Source: Flagellimonas aquimarina
GTDB taxonomy: Bacteria; Bacteroidota; Bacteroidia; Flavobacteriales; Flavobacteriaceae
DNA length: 64,000 bases
Direction: 5' to 3'
Assembly (NCBI RefSeq): GCF_003149745.1
Contig: NZ_QGEG01000002.1
Location: 682,001 to 746,000, forward strand
In this document: positions 1 through 8,027 of the stretch, in pieces
Layout: every line of letters starts with the position of its first letter
How positions within the stretch are numbered: position 1 is the first letter of the stretch
Program-made: the position numbers and the translations under genes
The notes under the pieces: generated by a model
Databases searched by the model: none
What the model was told of the DNA's origin: nothing
Seen by the model: only the letters and a program-made list of their open reading frames with translations

Positions 1-1026
1 TCCTTTGTTTATAGCATTTGAGAAAACTTTTTTATTTAAAAATGCGTCAAATTGTCTATAATGTGCATTGACCTCTTCCAATTCTGTATATGACGTATGC
101 AAAGACGGGTTAAACCAAAATTCAGCCTGTTGCCCTTTTTCTAAAACAGCTTCTAAACTTAATCCAATACTTCCTTTTACTTCAGTATCTGCCCAAAGGA
201 ATTTGGCATTGGCATCTTTTAAAAATTGCCCCATCCAGCTTTCCCCACCAGATACGTACCACACATCTTTGTATAGCCCACCAGTTAAAACTGTTGGTTT
301 TTGTGTCGCCTTTTTAGCTAAAAGTTTGGTTTTGTTATAGGATTCTTGAATCCCTTTAAAAATGCTATCTGCAACGGCTTCTTTTTGAAAGAAGGGAGCA
401 AAGAACTTAATCCATTCTGCTTTTCCCAAAGGTGTTGACTCTGTCCAATCACCATTATAAACAATAGGAATATTGGATTGTTTTAGTGTTTCATATGCTC
501 TATTAACCCCATTTATTCCAAAGCCTACAACAACTTCTGGGTTCAATTCCAAGGCAATTTCAGTATTGATGTTTTCATTCGTTCCTAATTCTTTGATCAA
601 TCCAGAATCAATTCGTTTTCTAGCCACGGTCGATGAAATTAGGTCCATATTGGGAAACCCTACAACAGAACCTAATACTCCCAATTCCTCTAAAGAAGGA
701 ATATGGGTTGTCGAAGTCACTACCATTCTTTCTACGGGGATAGCAACTATAGCATCAAATGCATCATTGGGAAGCGTAATTGTGGCCAGTTTTTCTTTGG
801 GAATCAACGCGTACTTAAAACTTGTTTCTGAACCGGGCCAGGCGGATTTAACTTCAATCACTGTAAAACTTCCATTTTGCTCTATAGTGAAGCCTGTAGC
901 ATGTTCAATTTTAATTTTTGTTTCGATTTGTTCAACAGGAAGTGGCTTCTTTTTTTCTGCACAATTGGAAAGAAAAAAGATGGTCAGAGTAATGAAAAGA
1001 AGCGTTGAAAGCAGTTTTTTGGACAT
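1..1026 (-). CDS. B12/iron-type ABC transporter substrate-binding lipoprotein (3' end cut by window)
   Basis: Translating the reverse strand from the ATG at 1026 gives 342 open codons running off the left edge. The start MSKKLLSTLLFITLTIFFLSNC is a lipoprotein signal with a lipobox L-S-N-C22, so the protein should be anchored in a membrane facing the periplasm. The body has the look of a Fe3+/B12 periplasmic-binding (TroA/BtuF-like) protein, with blocks such as IPSLEELGVLGSVVGFPNMD and LNPEVVVGFGINGVNRAYET. Its position, divergent from a cobalamin riboswitch and BtuB-type receptor, suggests it delivers cobalamin to a BtuCD-type permease that may lie beyond the edge. Substrate is inferred from context; a siderophore is the alternative. 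The C-terminal part is missing. Confidence 0.85.
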   Translation of the reverse strand, partial: MSKKLLSTLLFITLTIFFLSNCAEKKKPLPVEQIETKIKIEHATGFTIEQNGSFTVIEVKSAWPGSETSFKYALIPKEKLATITLPNDAFDAIVAIPVERMVVTSTTHIPSLEELGVLGSVVGFPNMDLISSTVARKRIDSGLIKELGTNENINTEIALELNPEVVVGFGINGVNRAYETLKQSNIPIVYNGDWTESTPLGKAEWIKFFAPFFQKEAVADSIFKGIQESYNKTKLLAKKATQKPTVLTGGLYKDVWYVSGGESWMGQFLKDANAKFLWADTEVKGSIGLSLEAVLEKGQQAEFWFNPSLHTSYTELEEVNAHYRQFDAFLNKKVFSNAINKG

Positions 1027-1031
1027 AGCCC

Positions 1032-1059
1032 CAAATGTAAGATTATTTAACTTTTACAA
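1032..1059 (-). promoter_or_regulatory. Candidate promoter for the substrate-binding lipoprotein
   Basis: On the reverse strand TTG (1057-1059) is followed after 17 nt by TACATTTG (1032-1039), which fits the Bacteroidota TTG/TAnnTTTG promoter pattern. The box ends only about 5 nt before the ATG at 1026, so the transcript would be leaderless or nearly so. This is pattern matching only. Confidence 0.4.
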
Positions 1060-1091
1060 AAAAAGATTAAACAGAATGATTACATTCGTGC

Positions 1092-1297
1092 CGAATTTTG
1101 GTTCATGCAGGGAGTTTTCTTTGCATGATTAAAAGGGAATCCGGTGAGAATCCGGAACTGTTCCCGCAACTGTAAGCTACGCCTAGATTGTATTGATTTT
1201 TAAAATCAATGATAATAGGTGCTTGCCACAACTTCAAGACCACTGCATTTAAGAGCGGGAAGGTAGTAGGCAGGACGCAAGTCAGGAGACCTGCCCA
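1092..1297 (+). promoter_or_regulatory. Cobalamin (vitamin B12) riboswitch
   Basis: The leader carries the conserved cobalamin aptamer core GGGAATCCGGTGAGAATCC (1135-1153) followed by GAACTGTTCCCGCAACTGTAA, and ends in the B12 box GCAAGTCAGGAGACCTGCC (1277-1295). Order and spacing match the adenosylcobalamin-type aptamer. Downstream, 1324-1367 can fold into a nested hairpin (CGGG/CCCG enclosing GTATG/CATAC), a candidate expression platform before the ATG at 1386. It should repress the BtuB-type receptor and probably the gene behind it when cobalamin is plentiful. The exact 5' border is approximate. Confidence 0.95.
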
Positions 1298-1385
1298 ATT
1301 CAAACAAAAACATGTTAAACTTTCGGGTAAAAGGTTTACGTATGGGTACAGACATACTATTCTCCCGTTTATTGAAGTAAACGAA

Positions 1386-3248
1386 ATGAAAAAAAGTCAT
1401 TTATGGTTATGCGCTGCAGTTTTAGCAGGCACAGGTCTTTCTGCACAAGATGTGCAGCAAGATGCTATTCAAATTCAACAGCTGCAAGAAGTTGTTGTAA
1501 GTGATTCTCGGTTTGAATTAAAGCGAGAAAATTCAGGTAAGACGGTTATTAAGATTTCCTCGGAAGAACTGGAACGAAATCAAGGTAGAACCGTTGCGGA
1601 ACTTATCAATACCAAAAGCGGAATTGAAATTGCTGGAAGTAGGGGCAGGGACGGTTCTGTCTTTGGAGTTTTTGCCAGAGGTGGTAGGGGCAGACAAGCT
1701 TTGGTTATTGTAGATGGTGTGCGTGTTTCCGACCCGTCTTCGTTCTCGCAGGAATATGATTTACGACTACTTTCCACTGCCAACATTGAATCTATTGAGA
1801 TTATAAAAGGTGCCTCGAGTACTTTGTATGGAACCAATGCAGCTACTGCAGTTATCAACATTACCACAAAGAAAAACACCAAGGAGAAGATTGCTGGGAA
1901 TTTTCAATCAACGGTTGGAACCAATCAAACCTCCGAAGATCAAAATTACAACCTGGGGAGTTTTACCAATGCTGCTTCAGTAAATGGAACATTAAACAAG
2001 TTTTCTTATGGTGTTGGTTTTTCCAATCGTTATTCCAGTGGGCTTTCTGCCGCAGTAACTCCAGAAAATGAAGAGGATACTTTTTCACATTTTAGCACTG
2101 ATGTAAAGTTTGGATATCAATTCTCCAAGAATTTTGAATTGTCCCTTTATGGCAATCAAACAAAAATCAATAATGAGTTTGATGCAGCTTTAGCAGAGGC
2201 ACCCAATCGTTCCAAAGTAAGTCAAGATAGAGTGGGCCTTTCAACAGCATTTAAATATACAAAGGGGTCGATTCACGTAAATACAGCATATACGGATTAT
2301 GAAACCGATTCTAAAAGCACTTTTGGCGAGAGCATTTCTGATGGCGAGAATTTTGTTTTCGATATCTATAACAAATACATTTTTGATGAAAAATGGCATA
2401 CCATATTGGGTGTAAACTATATTAAGGATAAAGCTGTTTTTACCAGTGAAGCAGATTTTACCATTCTAGATCCTTATGCCAATTTGGTATATGTATCAGA
2501 TTTTGGATTTAACCTAAATACCGGGGTAAGGCTCAATACTCACTCGGAATATGGAAACCACTTTGTATACAATCTTAATCCGTCTTATGCTTTTTCAACA
2601 GATAATGGGTATGTAAAAGTTTTAGGTTCGTATGCCACATCTTACATCACACCCAATTTGATTCAACTATTTGGAGATTTTGGTGCTAATCCAGAACTGG
2701 AACCTGAGGAGAATAGAACAATTGAAGGTGGGGTGGAGTATTTTGTAAATGATAAGCTTAGGATAAGCGCCATTTATTTTGACCGAAATGAAAAGAACAC
2801 CATTGGTTTTGACCAAAACTTTACCAGCATCAACGTTGCAGATGAAATTGATGCGAATGGTTTTGAGGTTGAGACATCTTGGTCTCCAATTGAGGAGTTT
2901 ACTTTGGATGCCAACTATACATTTACGGAGCGTAAAGGTGATAATGCTATTCGTATTCCAAAACATAAAGTGAACCTTACTTTGGGATATCAAGTTTGCA
3001 ACACCACCAACATCTCACTTAATTATGCTTACACTGGAGACAGGATTGATACAGATTTTAGCAGTTTCACAGATGTTTCGCTAGAAGCTTTTTCATTGGT
3101 GAATCTGTACGTAGAACATGAGTTAATGCCCAACAAACTGAAGCTTTTTATAAATGGCAACAATTTATTGAACGAGGAATTTACCGAAGTAATCGGGTTT
3201 ACTACCAGAGGTAGAAACATTAGCGCAGGGTTTAATCTCCAATTATAA
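1386..3248 (+). CDS. btuB: TonB-dependent vitamin B12 receptor, BtuB type
   Basis: This 620-residue outer-membrane receptor imports cobalamin using TonB energy. The ATG at 1386 is chosen because it opens a clear signal peptide (MKKSHLWLCAAVLAGTGLSA, cut before QD); upstream in-frame codons lie inside the riboswitch. A TonB-box-like LQEVVVSDSR stands near residue 35, followed by the plug (FARGGRGRQALVIVDGVRVSD, IESIEIIKGASSTLYGTNAA) and then beta-barrel strands up to the C-terminal NISAGFNLQL. About 620 residues is the usual BtuB size, shorter than SusC-type receptors. The B12 riboswitch directly upstream makes the cobalamin assignment strong. The next gene begins 17 nt downstream and is probably co-transcribed. 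Confidence 0.9.
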   Translation: MKKSHLWLCAAVLAGTGLSAQDVQQDAIQIQQLQEVVVSDSRFELKRENSGKTVIKISSEELERNQGRTVAELINTKSGIEIAGSRGRDGSVFGVFARGGRGRQALVIVDGVRVSDPSSFSQEYDLRLLSTANIESIEIIKGASSTLYGTNAATAVINITTKKNTKEKIAGNFQSTVGTNQTSEDQNYNLGSFTNAASVNGTLNKFSYGVGFSNRYSSGLSAAVTPENEEDTFSHFSTDVKFGYQFSKNFELSLYGNQTKINNEFDAALAEAPNRSKVSQDRVGLSTAFKYTKGSIHVNTAYTDYETDSKSTFGESISDGENFVFDIYNKYIFDEKWHTILGVNYIKDKAVFTSEADFTILDPYANLVYVSDFGFNLNTGVRLNTHSEYGNHFVYNLNPSYAFSTDNGYVKVLGSYATSYITPNLIQLFGDFGANPELEPEENRTIEGGVEYFVNDKLRISAIYFDRNEKNTIGFDQNFTSINVADEIDANGFEVETSWSPIEEFTLDANYTFTERKGDNAIRIPKHKVNLTLGYQVCNTTNISLNYAYTGDRIDTDFSSFTDVSLEAFSLVNLYVEHELMPNKLKLFINGNNLLNEEFTEVIGFTTRGRNISAGFNLQL

Positions 3249-3265
3249 TTGGCTAACTTGTTGTT

Positions 3266-4204
3266 ATGTTGAAGGTTTGCTCTTTTATGCCCGCTGTTAC
3301 CCAGATGATTTATGATATGGGTCTGGATGGGCATTTATATGGAGTCACTTTTGAATGTCCGCAACAAGCGTTAAAGGAGAAAAAACCAGTTGTACGGTGC
3401 ATTTTGGAAGGAAAAAACTTATCAAGCCAAGAAATAGATGCGCTTTTTTCTGCTAGTAAACATCAGGGAAAAGATTTGTACTATGTGGATGAACCACTTT
3501 TGGAACAAATTTCTCCAGATATCATTTTCACACAAGACATGTGCGATATCTGCCAAATTGATACTGCATGTACCGCTGCAGCGGTAGCTAACCTGGAAAA
3601 ACAACCGGAGTTGATTTCCATTAGCCCAGAATCGTTGGAAGATGTTTTTCAATCTGCAATTACCATTGCTAAAGCAATGGGCAAGGAGGAAGTAGCATAC
3701 ACTTATTTGAATGGATTGTACAAACGTATTGATACGGTAATAGACAAACTGCGAGAAGCAAAGGCATTGCCCAAAAGGATTATGCTAATGGAATGGTTGG
3801 ACCCAATATTTAACTGTGGTCATTGGATTCCGCATCAAATAGCGTATGCCGGAGGTATAGATATGCTTTCCAATCCTTCAGGGGACAGTATTGTAACGCT
3901 TTGGGATAAAATAGTAAAGTATGACCCTGAGATCTTGGTTATTGCTCCTTGTGGATTTACCGTGGAGCGTACATTGGAAGAAATGCACATTTTAACCAAA
4001 AAGGAAGGCTGGAACAATTTAAAAGCGGTTCAGGAAAATACCGTTTTTATTGCGGATTTTGATATGTTTACCCAATCCTCGGCCAATACTTTGGTAGATG
4101 GCATAGAATTGTTAGCAGGTCTTTTTCACCCAGATGTGTTGGAAGTTCCTAAAAGGCTTTCTGAAAAGTATAGACCATTTAGTATAAAGGTAGTTCAACA
4201 ATAA
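3266..4204 (+). CDS. Cobalamin-binding-type periplasmic-binding-fold protein without signal peptide
   Basis: The 312-residue product begins MLKVCSFMPAVTQMIYDMGL, which is already the first strand and helix of a Fe/B12 periplasmic-binding fold (compare SFLPAATEMVYALG in the family), so there is no signal peptide or lipobox. Later blocks include FTQDMCDICQI, MLMEWLDPIFNCGHWIPHQI, YAGGIDMLSNPSGDS and PCGFTVERTLEE. It follows the riboswitch-controlled receptor by 17 nt and is likely in the same transcript. Known relatives are annotated as cobalamin-binding proteins; without a leader it should be cytoplasmic, perhaps holding or trafficking imported corrinoid. That role is an inference. An upstream start adding a leader is not available, since the receptor stop codon lies just before. 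Confidence 0.8.
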   Translation: MLKVCSFMPAVTQMIYDMGLDGHLYGVTFECPQQALKEKKPVVRCILEGKNLSSQEIDALFSASKHQGKDLYYVDEPLLEQISPDIIFTQDMCDICQIDTACTAAAVANLEKQPELISISPESLEDVFQSAITIAKAMGKEEVAYTYLNGLYKRIDTVIDKLREAKALPKRIMLMEWLDPIFNCGHWIPHQIAYAGGIDMLSNPSGDSIVTLWDKIVKYDPEILVIAPCGFTVERTLEEMHILTKKEGWNNLKAVQENTVFIADFDMFTQSSANTLVDGIELLAGLFHPDVLEVPKRLSEKYRPFSIKVVQQ

Positions 4205-4221
4205 GACTGATTCCTACAAAT

Positions 4222-4254
4222 AAAAAAAGCGGCTCATTAAGCCGCTTTTTTTTA
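4222..4254. terminator. Bidirectional rho-independent terminator
   Basis: A stem AAGCGGCT/AGCCGCTT with a short loop is flanked by an A-run on the left and a T-run on the right, so it can stop both the B12 operon and the convergent S41 peptidase gene, whose stop codon overlaps its edge. Confidence 0.85.
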
Positions 4255-5694
4255 TTTGTAATTTAGTTTGATGGGTTTGTCCAAAAACATATTGTCTTTG
4301 CCAGGCTTTGCCATTTCTGACCCCATAAGCACTTTCCCTGTCATTTTCGGGGTAAAGCTTGCTTTAGCGGTTACCCCTGTAATCTCCTGAATGGCTCTTG
4401 CCAAAAGTGGTTCTGAAGGATTGCCCAAAACCCCTAAGTTGCCAAAATCCTCGGCAAGAAAAATATTTGGAGCCAAACCATCTGTATAATCAAAAAAGCC
4501 ATCTGCATTTTCGTTCCGGCCCACCAAAGGTTGTATGGCCCAACTGTTTTCAGGATTTATTTGATTTTCCCTTTGAGCATTAAAAATGTAGTCGTTATCC
4601 GGATCGTCCACCATAGTTATGGAAAATTCATTTTTACCTCGTGTCGTTTCGCCTATATGGATAACATCAACATAGGGAGCAAGACCGTTCATGACCAACT
4701 CACTGGCAGAAGCAGAACTATTGGTGGCAATTACATATACCCTATTTAGGTTTAGCGTATTTATAGCACTACCATCATTGGTGGTCGCAGCAAAGTAATC
4801 TTCAAGCTGAGATGCGCTGAATTGCGATTGTATTTTATCATTCCATCGTTGTCTTATGTAAAGTTCATTGGTATTTGTACTGTAAACCATACTGGCCAGT
4901 AATCTAGAAGAATTCACCGATCCGCCTGGGTTATAGCGCATATCTAAAACCAAGTCGGTAACACCATCTGCAATAAATTGGCCAAAAGCATTGTTCAACT
5001 CTTCATCAAAACCACGTGTAAAACCGTTGTACATGATGTACCCAATTTTTTGGCCACTGATGTCCAATGTACTGGCAACGAGCACTGGATTTTCTGTTAC
5101 CCCTTCAAATTTAGTTAAGCTAACTTCCTCCTGAGAATCGCTAATTGTGTTACCACTAATTGTTGCAAGCCCTAACACATAAGTATCGTTATCACCAAAT
5201 AATAAATCTCCAAAATTAGCAGCGGTCAATTGCTGACCATCAACTCGGGTAAAAATATCGCCCCGTTGAATGTCTTTGGTTGCGGCATCCGAATTTGGAA
5301 TAATGTAACGCACATAACCAAAAACATCATCTCCACTGCCAAAGCGCACTAATCCAAACTCGAGACCGTTGCTTTTAGATATTCCATTAAGGCCATTGAC
5401 CAATGTGGTGTAATCCTCATTTGAGAAACTAAATCTATCTTCAGTAAATTGAATACTATTGTAAAAATCCAAAGGATCAGGGGTTGCTTCCAGGAATTCG
5501 TTGTATTGAGCATCAGAGGAGAATCTGTTGTCTGCTAAGTTGGGAACCTCACCTTGCCAGAAGTACCATAGATTCATAGCACGCCACATAAAGTTTTGTA
5601 CAACAACATCAGTGGGTATATTTGCGTCATCATCACTTTTACAAGAGTTTAGTAAAATTCCAAGTCCAACAAATAGAAATAAGTATTTTTTCAT
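4252..5694 (-). CDS. S41 family (C-terminal processing type) peptidase lipoprotein
   Basis: The 480-residue protein starts with a lipoprotein signal (lipobox L-N-S-C18) followed by an acidic KSDDD linker, typical of surface or periplasmic lipoproteins in this group. Residues about 115-165 form a PDZ-like segment (RYIIPNSDAATKDIQRGDIFTRVDG). The peptidase core follows, with DMRYNPGGSVNSS (251-263) and the TNSSASASELV segment (324-334) that carries the catalytic serine in S41 enzymes. Such proteins cleave exported or misfolded proteins near their C-termini; the substrate here is unknown. It stands alone, convergent with the B12 operon, and its own upstream region faces the sigma factor gene. 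Confidence 0.88.
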   Translation of the reverse strand: MKKYLFLFVGLGILLNSCKSDDDANIPTDVVVQNFMWRAMNLWYFWQGEVPNLADNRFSSDAQYNEFLEATPDPLDFYNSIQFTEDRFSFSNEDYTTLVNGLNGISKSNGLEFGLVRFGSGDDVFGYVRYIIPNSDAATKDIQRGDIFTRVDGQQLTAANFGDLLFGDNDTYVLGLATISGNTISDSQEEVSLTKFEGVTENPVLVASTLDISGQKIGYIMYNGFTRGFDEELNNAFGQFIADGVTDLVLDMRYNPGGSVNSSRLLASMVYSTNTNELYIRQRWNDKIQSQFSASQLEDYFAATTNDGSAINTLNLNRVYVIATNSSASASELVMNGLAPYVDVIHIGETTRGKNEFSITMVDDPDNDYIFNAQRENQINPENSWAIQPLVGRNENADGFFDYTDGLAPNIFLAEDFGNLGVLGNPSEPLLARAIQEITGVTAKASFTPKMTGKVLMGSEMAKPGKDNMFLDKPIKLNYK

Positions 5695-5830
5695 AGCTAA
5701 ATTTTAATAAGAGCAATCAATTATCATTCCATATAATTAGGAAAGTGTAGTAGGTTGGTGGTATGATTTTTTAAATTCTTACAATTTTGGACTACAAAAT
5801 AGATACATAAGTGGAGAATTCAAATTTTTT

Positions 5831-5855
5831 GTAACAAAATTCGATATGTGTCGTC
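5831..5855 (+). promoter_or_regulatory. Candidate ECF-sigma promoter (GTAAC-N16-CGTC)
   Basis: GTAAC at 5831-5835 and CGTC at 5852-5855 are separated by 16 nt, resembling -35/-10 pairs read by ECF sigma factors (AAC and CGTC cores). It lies about 50 nt before the sigma gene, as expected for autoregulation. A related -35-like TTTTGTAACAAA recurs at 7953-7964 before the third DUF4252 gene but without a CGTC. Inference from pattern only. Confidence 0.4.
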
Positions 5856-5905
5856 GTGATTATGTAGACGAACTTAAATAGTTTATAAACAACTAAGAAA
5901 ACCAA

Positions 5906-6415
5906 ATGAAACAGGCCGAATTTTTAAATGTAGTAATGCCCTTTAAGGACAAACTATATAGACTGGCTAAACGGTTGTTGGTTTCTAAGGAAGAAGCAGA
6001 GGATGCCACTCAGGAAATTTTGCTAAAACTATGGTCAAAGAATGAAACCATGGAACAGTATAAGAATGTTGAGGCCTTCGCAATGACCATGACGAAGAAT
6101 TTCTGTTTGGACAGATTAAAATCCAAGCAAGCCAGTAATTTAAAGTTGGTTCATAGCAATTACAGTGATGAAAGCACTTCTTTACAACGGCAACTAGAAG
6201 CAGAAGACAGTGTTAAGTGGATGGAAAGAATTATGGATGAGCTTCCAGAACAACAAAAAATGGTATTACAACTGAGAGATGTTGAACAATACGAGTTTGA
6301 GGAGATATGTGAGTTGCTCGATATGAAACCAACAGCGGTGCGCGTAGCACTCTCTAGAGCAAGAAAAGTAGTAAGACAAGAATTAGTAAAAAAACATAGC
6401 TATGGAATTGGATAA
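5906..6415 (+). CDS. RNA polymerase ECF-type sigma factor
   Basis: This 169-residue sigma-70 family protein has region 2 at about residues 15-75 (YRLAKRLLVSKEEAEDATQE, a core-binding helix ending in LLKLW) and region 4 at about 110-158 (LPEQQKMVLQLRDVEQYEFE, then a helix-turn-helix ELLDMKPTAVRVALSRAR). There is no sigma region 3, so it is an ECF-type factor that directs polymerase to a small regulon. Its stop overlaps the start of the next gene by 14 nt, which indicates translational coupling with a membrane protein that may be its anti-sigma factor. The three DUF4252 genes that follow are the likely output or feedback part of the module. Confidence 0.92.
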   Translation: MKQAEFLNVVMPFKDKLYRLAKRLLVSKEEAEDATQEILLKLWSKNETMEQYKNVEAFAMTMTKNFCLDRLKSKQASNLKLVHSNYSDESTSLQRQLEAEDSVKWMERIMDELPEQQKMVLQLRDVEQYEFEEICELLDMKPTAVRVALSRARKVVRQELVKKHSYGIG

Positions 6416-6821
6416 CATAGAAAAATTATTGGAAAAGTATTTTGAGGCAACTACAACAGTTGCCGAAGAAAAAGAACTGCAAACTTATTTTTCTCAAGAA
6501 AGTGTAGCAACACATCTAGAGCAATATAAACCCATGTTCAGTTATTTTTCCAACGCCAAGGAAGAACGGTATACGAAGCAGGTTCCATTAAAACCTAGAA
6601 AGAACTATTATAAATGGATTTCCGTAGCGGCCGTAGCAGTATTGACCTTTGGCATTTATTTTGGTAATGAGTATCAAGAAAGAGAAAAAGCTAAATACGC
6701 ATACCAAGAAACTAAAAAGGCTTTTGAACTCTTAGCAACAAATTTTGGAAAAGGAACGGAAAAGGTTGCCTACTTGCAAGAGTTTGAAACAGCAAAACAA
6801 AAAATTTATAACAATAATTAA
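6402..6821 (+). CDS. Small single-pass membrane protein, probable anti-sigma factor
   Basis: The 139-residue protein has a soluble N-terminal half (1-68, rich in acidic and aromatic residues: IEKLLEKYFEATTTVAEEKE), one transmembrane segment at about 72-88 (WISVAAVAVLTFGIYFG), and a short outside tail. A small cytoplasmic part plus one membrane helix, coupled by a 14-nt overlap to an ECF sigma gene, is the classic layout of an anti-sigma factor. No zinc-binding HxxxCxxC motif is present, so it is not a ZAS-type anti-sigma. The N-terminal pattern resembles short anti-sigma-like proteins seen next to ECF genes in Flavobacteriia. Function is inferred from context. Confidence 0.65.
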   Translation: MELDNIEKLLEKYFEATTTVAEEKELQTYFSQESVATHLEQYKPMFSYFSNAKEERYTKQVPLKPRKNYYKWISVAAVAVLTFGIYFGNEYQEREKAKYAYQETKKAFELLATNFGKGTEKVAYLQEFETAKQKIYNNN

Positions 6822-6831
6822 ATCGTAAAAA

Positions 6832-7374
6832 ATGAAAAAGTATATTTTAATATTATTAATGGCAGTACTGCCACTTACAGGGTTTTCACAGTCTTTGTTC
6901 GATAAGTACGAAGATTTGGATGATGTTACCTCTGTGGTGGTCAACAAGAGCATGTTCAACCTATTGGCAAAAATAGATGTAGAGGTGGATGATGCTGAGG
7001 CACAAGATTTTATGGATGTTGCCAGCAGTCTTAAAAGCCTAAAGGTGTTCACTACGGATAACAAACAGATTGGAGACGATATGAAGTCTTCTGTAAGCAG
7101 TTACCTAAAGTCTTCAAAAATGGAAGAACTAATGCGCGTGAAGGATAAGGATGCCAATGTAAAGTTTTATATCAAGCAAGGTAAAGATGATGACCATGTA
7201 AGCGAATTGTTAATGTTTATTACTGGTTTGAAAGATGTTGAAACGGACGGAAGAAAATTTGAAACAGTACTACTTTCCTTAACGGGAGATATTGATTTAA
7301 ATAAGATCAATTCGTTGACCAACAAAATGAATTTGCCTGAGGAGTTAAACAAGGCAGGTAAAAAAGGAAACTAG
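6832..7374 (+). CDS. DUF4252 family exported protein, copy 1
   Basis: The 180-residue protein has a signal peptide (MKKYILILLMAVLPLTGFSQ) and a DUF4252 body with the recurring SxLFDKYEDLDDVTSVVVNK start, a KSSKMEELMRVKDKDANVKF core and DDHVSELLMFITGL near the C-terminal third. The family is of unknown function and is common in Bacteroidota next to ECF sigma factors. It starts 10 nt after the anti-sigma-like gene and is followed 6 nt later by a close paralogue, so all four genes are probably one operon. A periplasmic location is expected. A role in envelope stress sensing is a guess from the neighbourhood. Confidence 0.85.
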   Translation: MKKYILILLMAVLPLTGFSQSLFDKYEDLDDVTSVVVNKSMFNLLAKIDVEVDDAEAQDFMDVASSLKSLKVFTTDNKQIGDDMKSSVSSYLKSSKMEELMRVKDKDANVKFYIKQGKDDDHVSELLMFITGLKDVETDGRKFETVLLSLTGDIDLNKINSLTNKMNLPEELNKAGKKGN

Positions 7375-7380
7375 AGCGCC

Positions 7381-7923
7381 ATGAAAAAACTACTGATAAT
7401 TATACTATGCGCTTGTGCTCCCTTTTTAGGAAATTCACAGTCCATATTCGATAAGTTTGAAGATTCTGATAGGATAGGATCAGTGACCATTAACAAAGGG
7501 ATGTTGGACATTGTTTCTAAAATGATGGAAAATGATTCGGATCCAGAAAATCAAGAATTTGTTGAAATCGCAAGGAATATCAACAACATTAAAATATTTC
7601 TTTCTGAAGATGAAGGAGCAGCTGCAGATATGGCAACTACAATGAAACAGTATGTAAGATCATCAAAGTTGGAAGAGCTGATGAAGGTGAAAGATGGAGA
7701 CACTAACCTTAAGTTTTATGTTAAGTATGGAAAGGATGATGATCATGTAGAAGAATTACTGATGTTTGCAACGGGAATTGAAGAAAAGAAGAACAAACAT
7801 TCAGATTTCCATTTTGAAACGGTTTTATTGACAATGACGGGTAATATTGACCTTGCCAAGGTTGGAACATTGACCAATAAAATGAAGCTTCATAAGGGAT
7901 TGAAGAAGGTGAAGAAACAATAA
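7381..7923 (+). CDS. DUF4252 family exported protein, copy 2
   Basis: This is a tandem paralogue of the preceding gene, the same length (180 residues), with matching signal peptide (MKKLLIIILCACAPFLGNSQ), SIFDKFEDSDRIGSVTINKG start, SSKLEELMKVKDGDTNLKFY core and DDHVEELLMFATGI. The pair has diverged well beyond a fresh duplication. It begins 6 nt after copy 1 stops. Function is unknown; position in a sigma factor operon suggests a shared envelope role with copy 1. Confidence 0.85.
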   Translation: MKKLLIIILCACAPFLGNSQSIFDKFEDSDRIGSVTINKGMLDIVSKMMENDSDPENQEFVEIARNINNIKIFLSEDEGAAADMATTMKQYVRSSKLEELMKVKDGDTNLKFYVKYGKDDDHVEELLMFATGIEEKKNKHSDFHFETVLLTMTGNIDLAKVGTLTNKMKLHKGLKKVKKQ

Positions 7924-8027
7924 ATTTTTGGTAGCGGTTAAGGTCCGTAAAATTTTGTAACAAATTGAGCAACAAGATGACCAATAGCTAAACACCATTA
8001 AAAGAAATCAATCAAAAAATAGAACAG

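Noticed and set aside
473..1132. Long open frame on the + strand at the left end (219 codons)
   Set aside because: It lies antisense within the B12-binding lipoprotein gene, has no signal or family match, and its last part runs into the riboswitch.
4222..4254. Hairpin as a repeat-borne attC-like site
   Set aside because: The perfect stem with A-run and T-run at once is explained as a bidirectional terminator and has no GTTRRRY/RYYYAAC cores.
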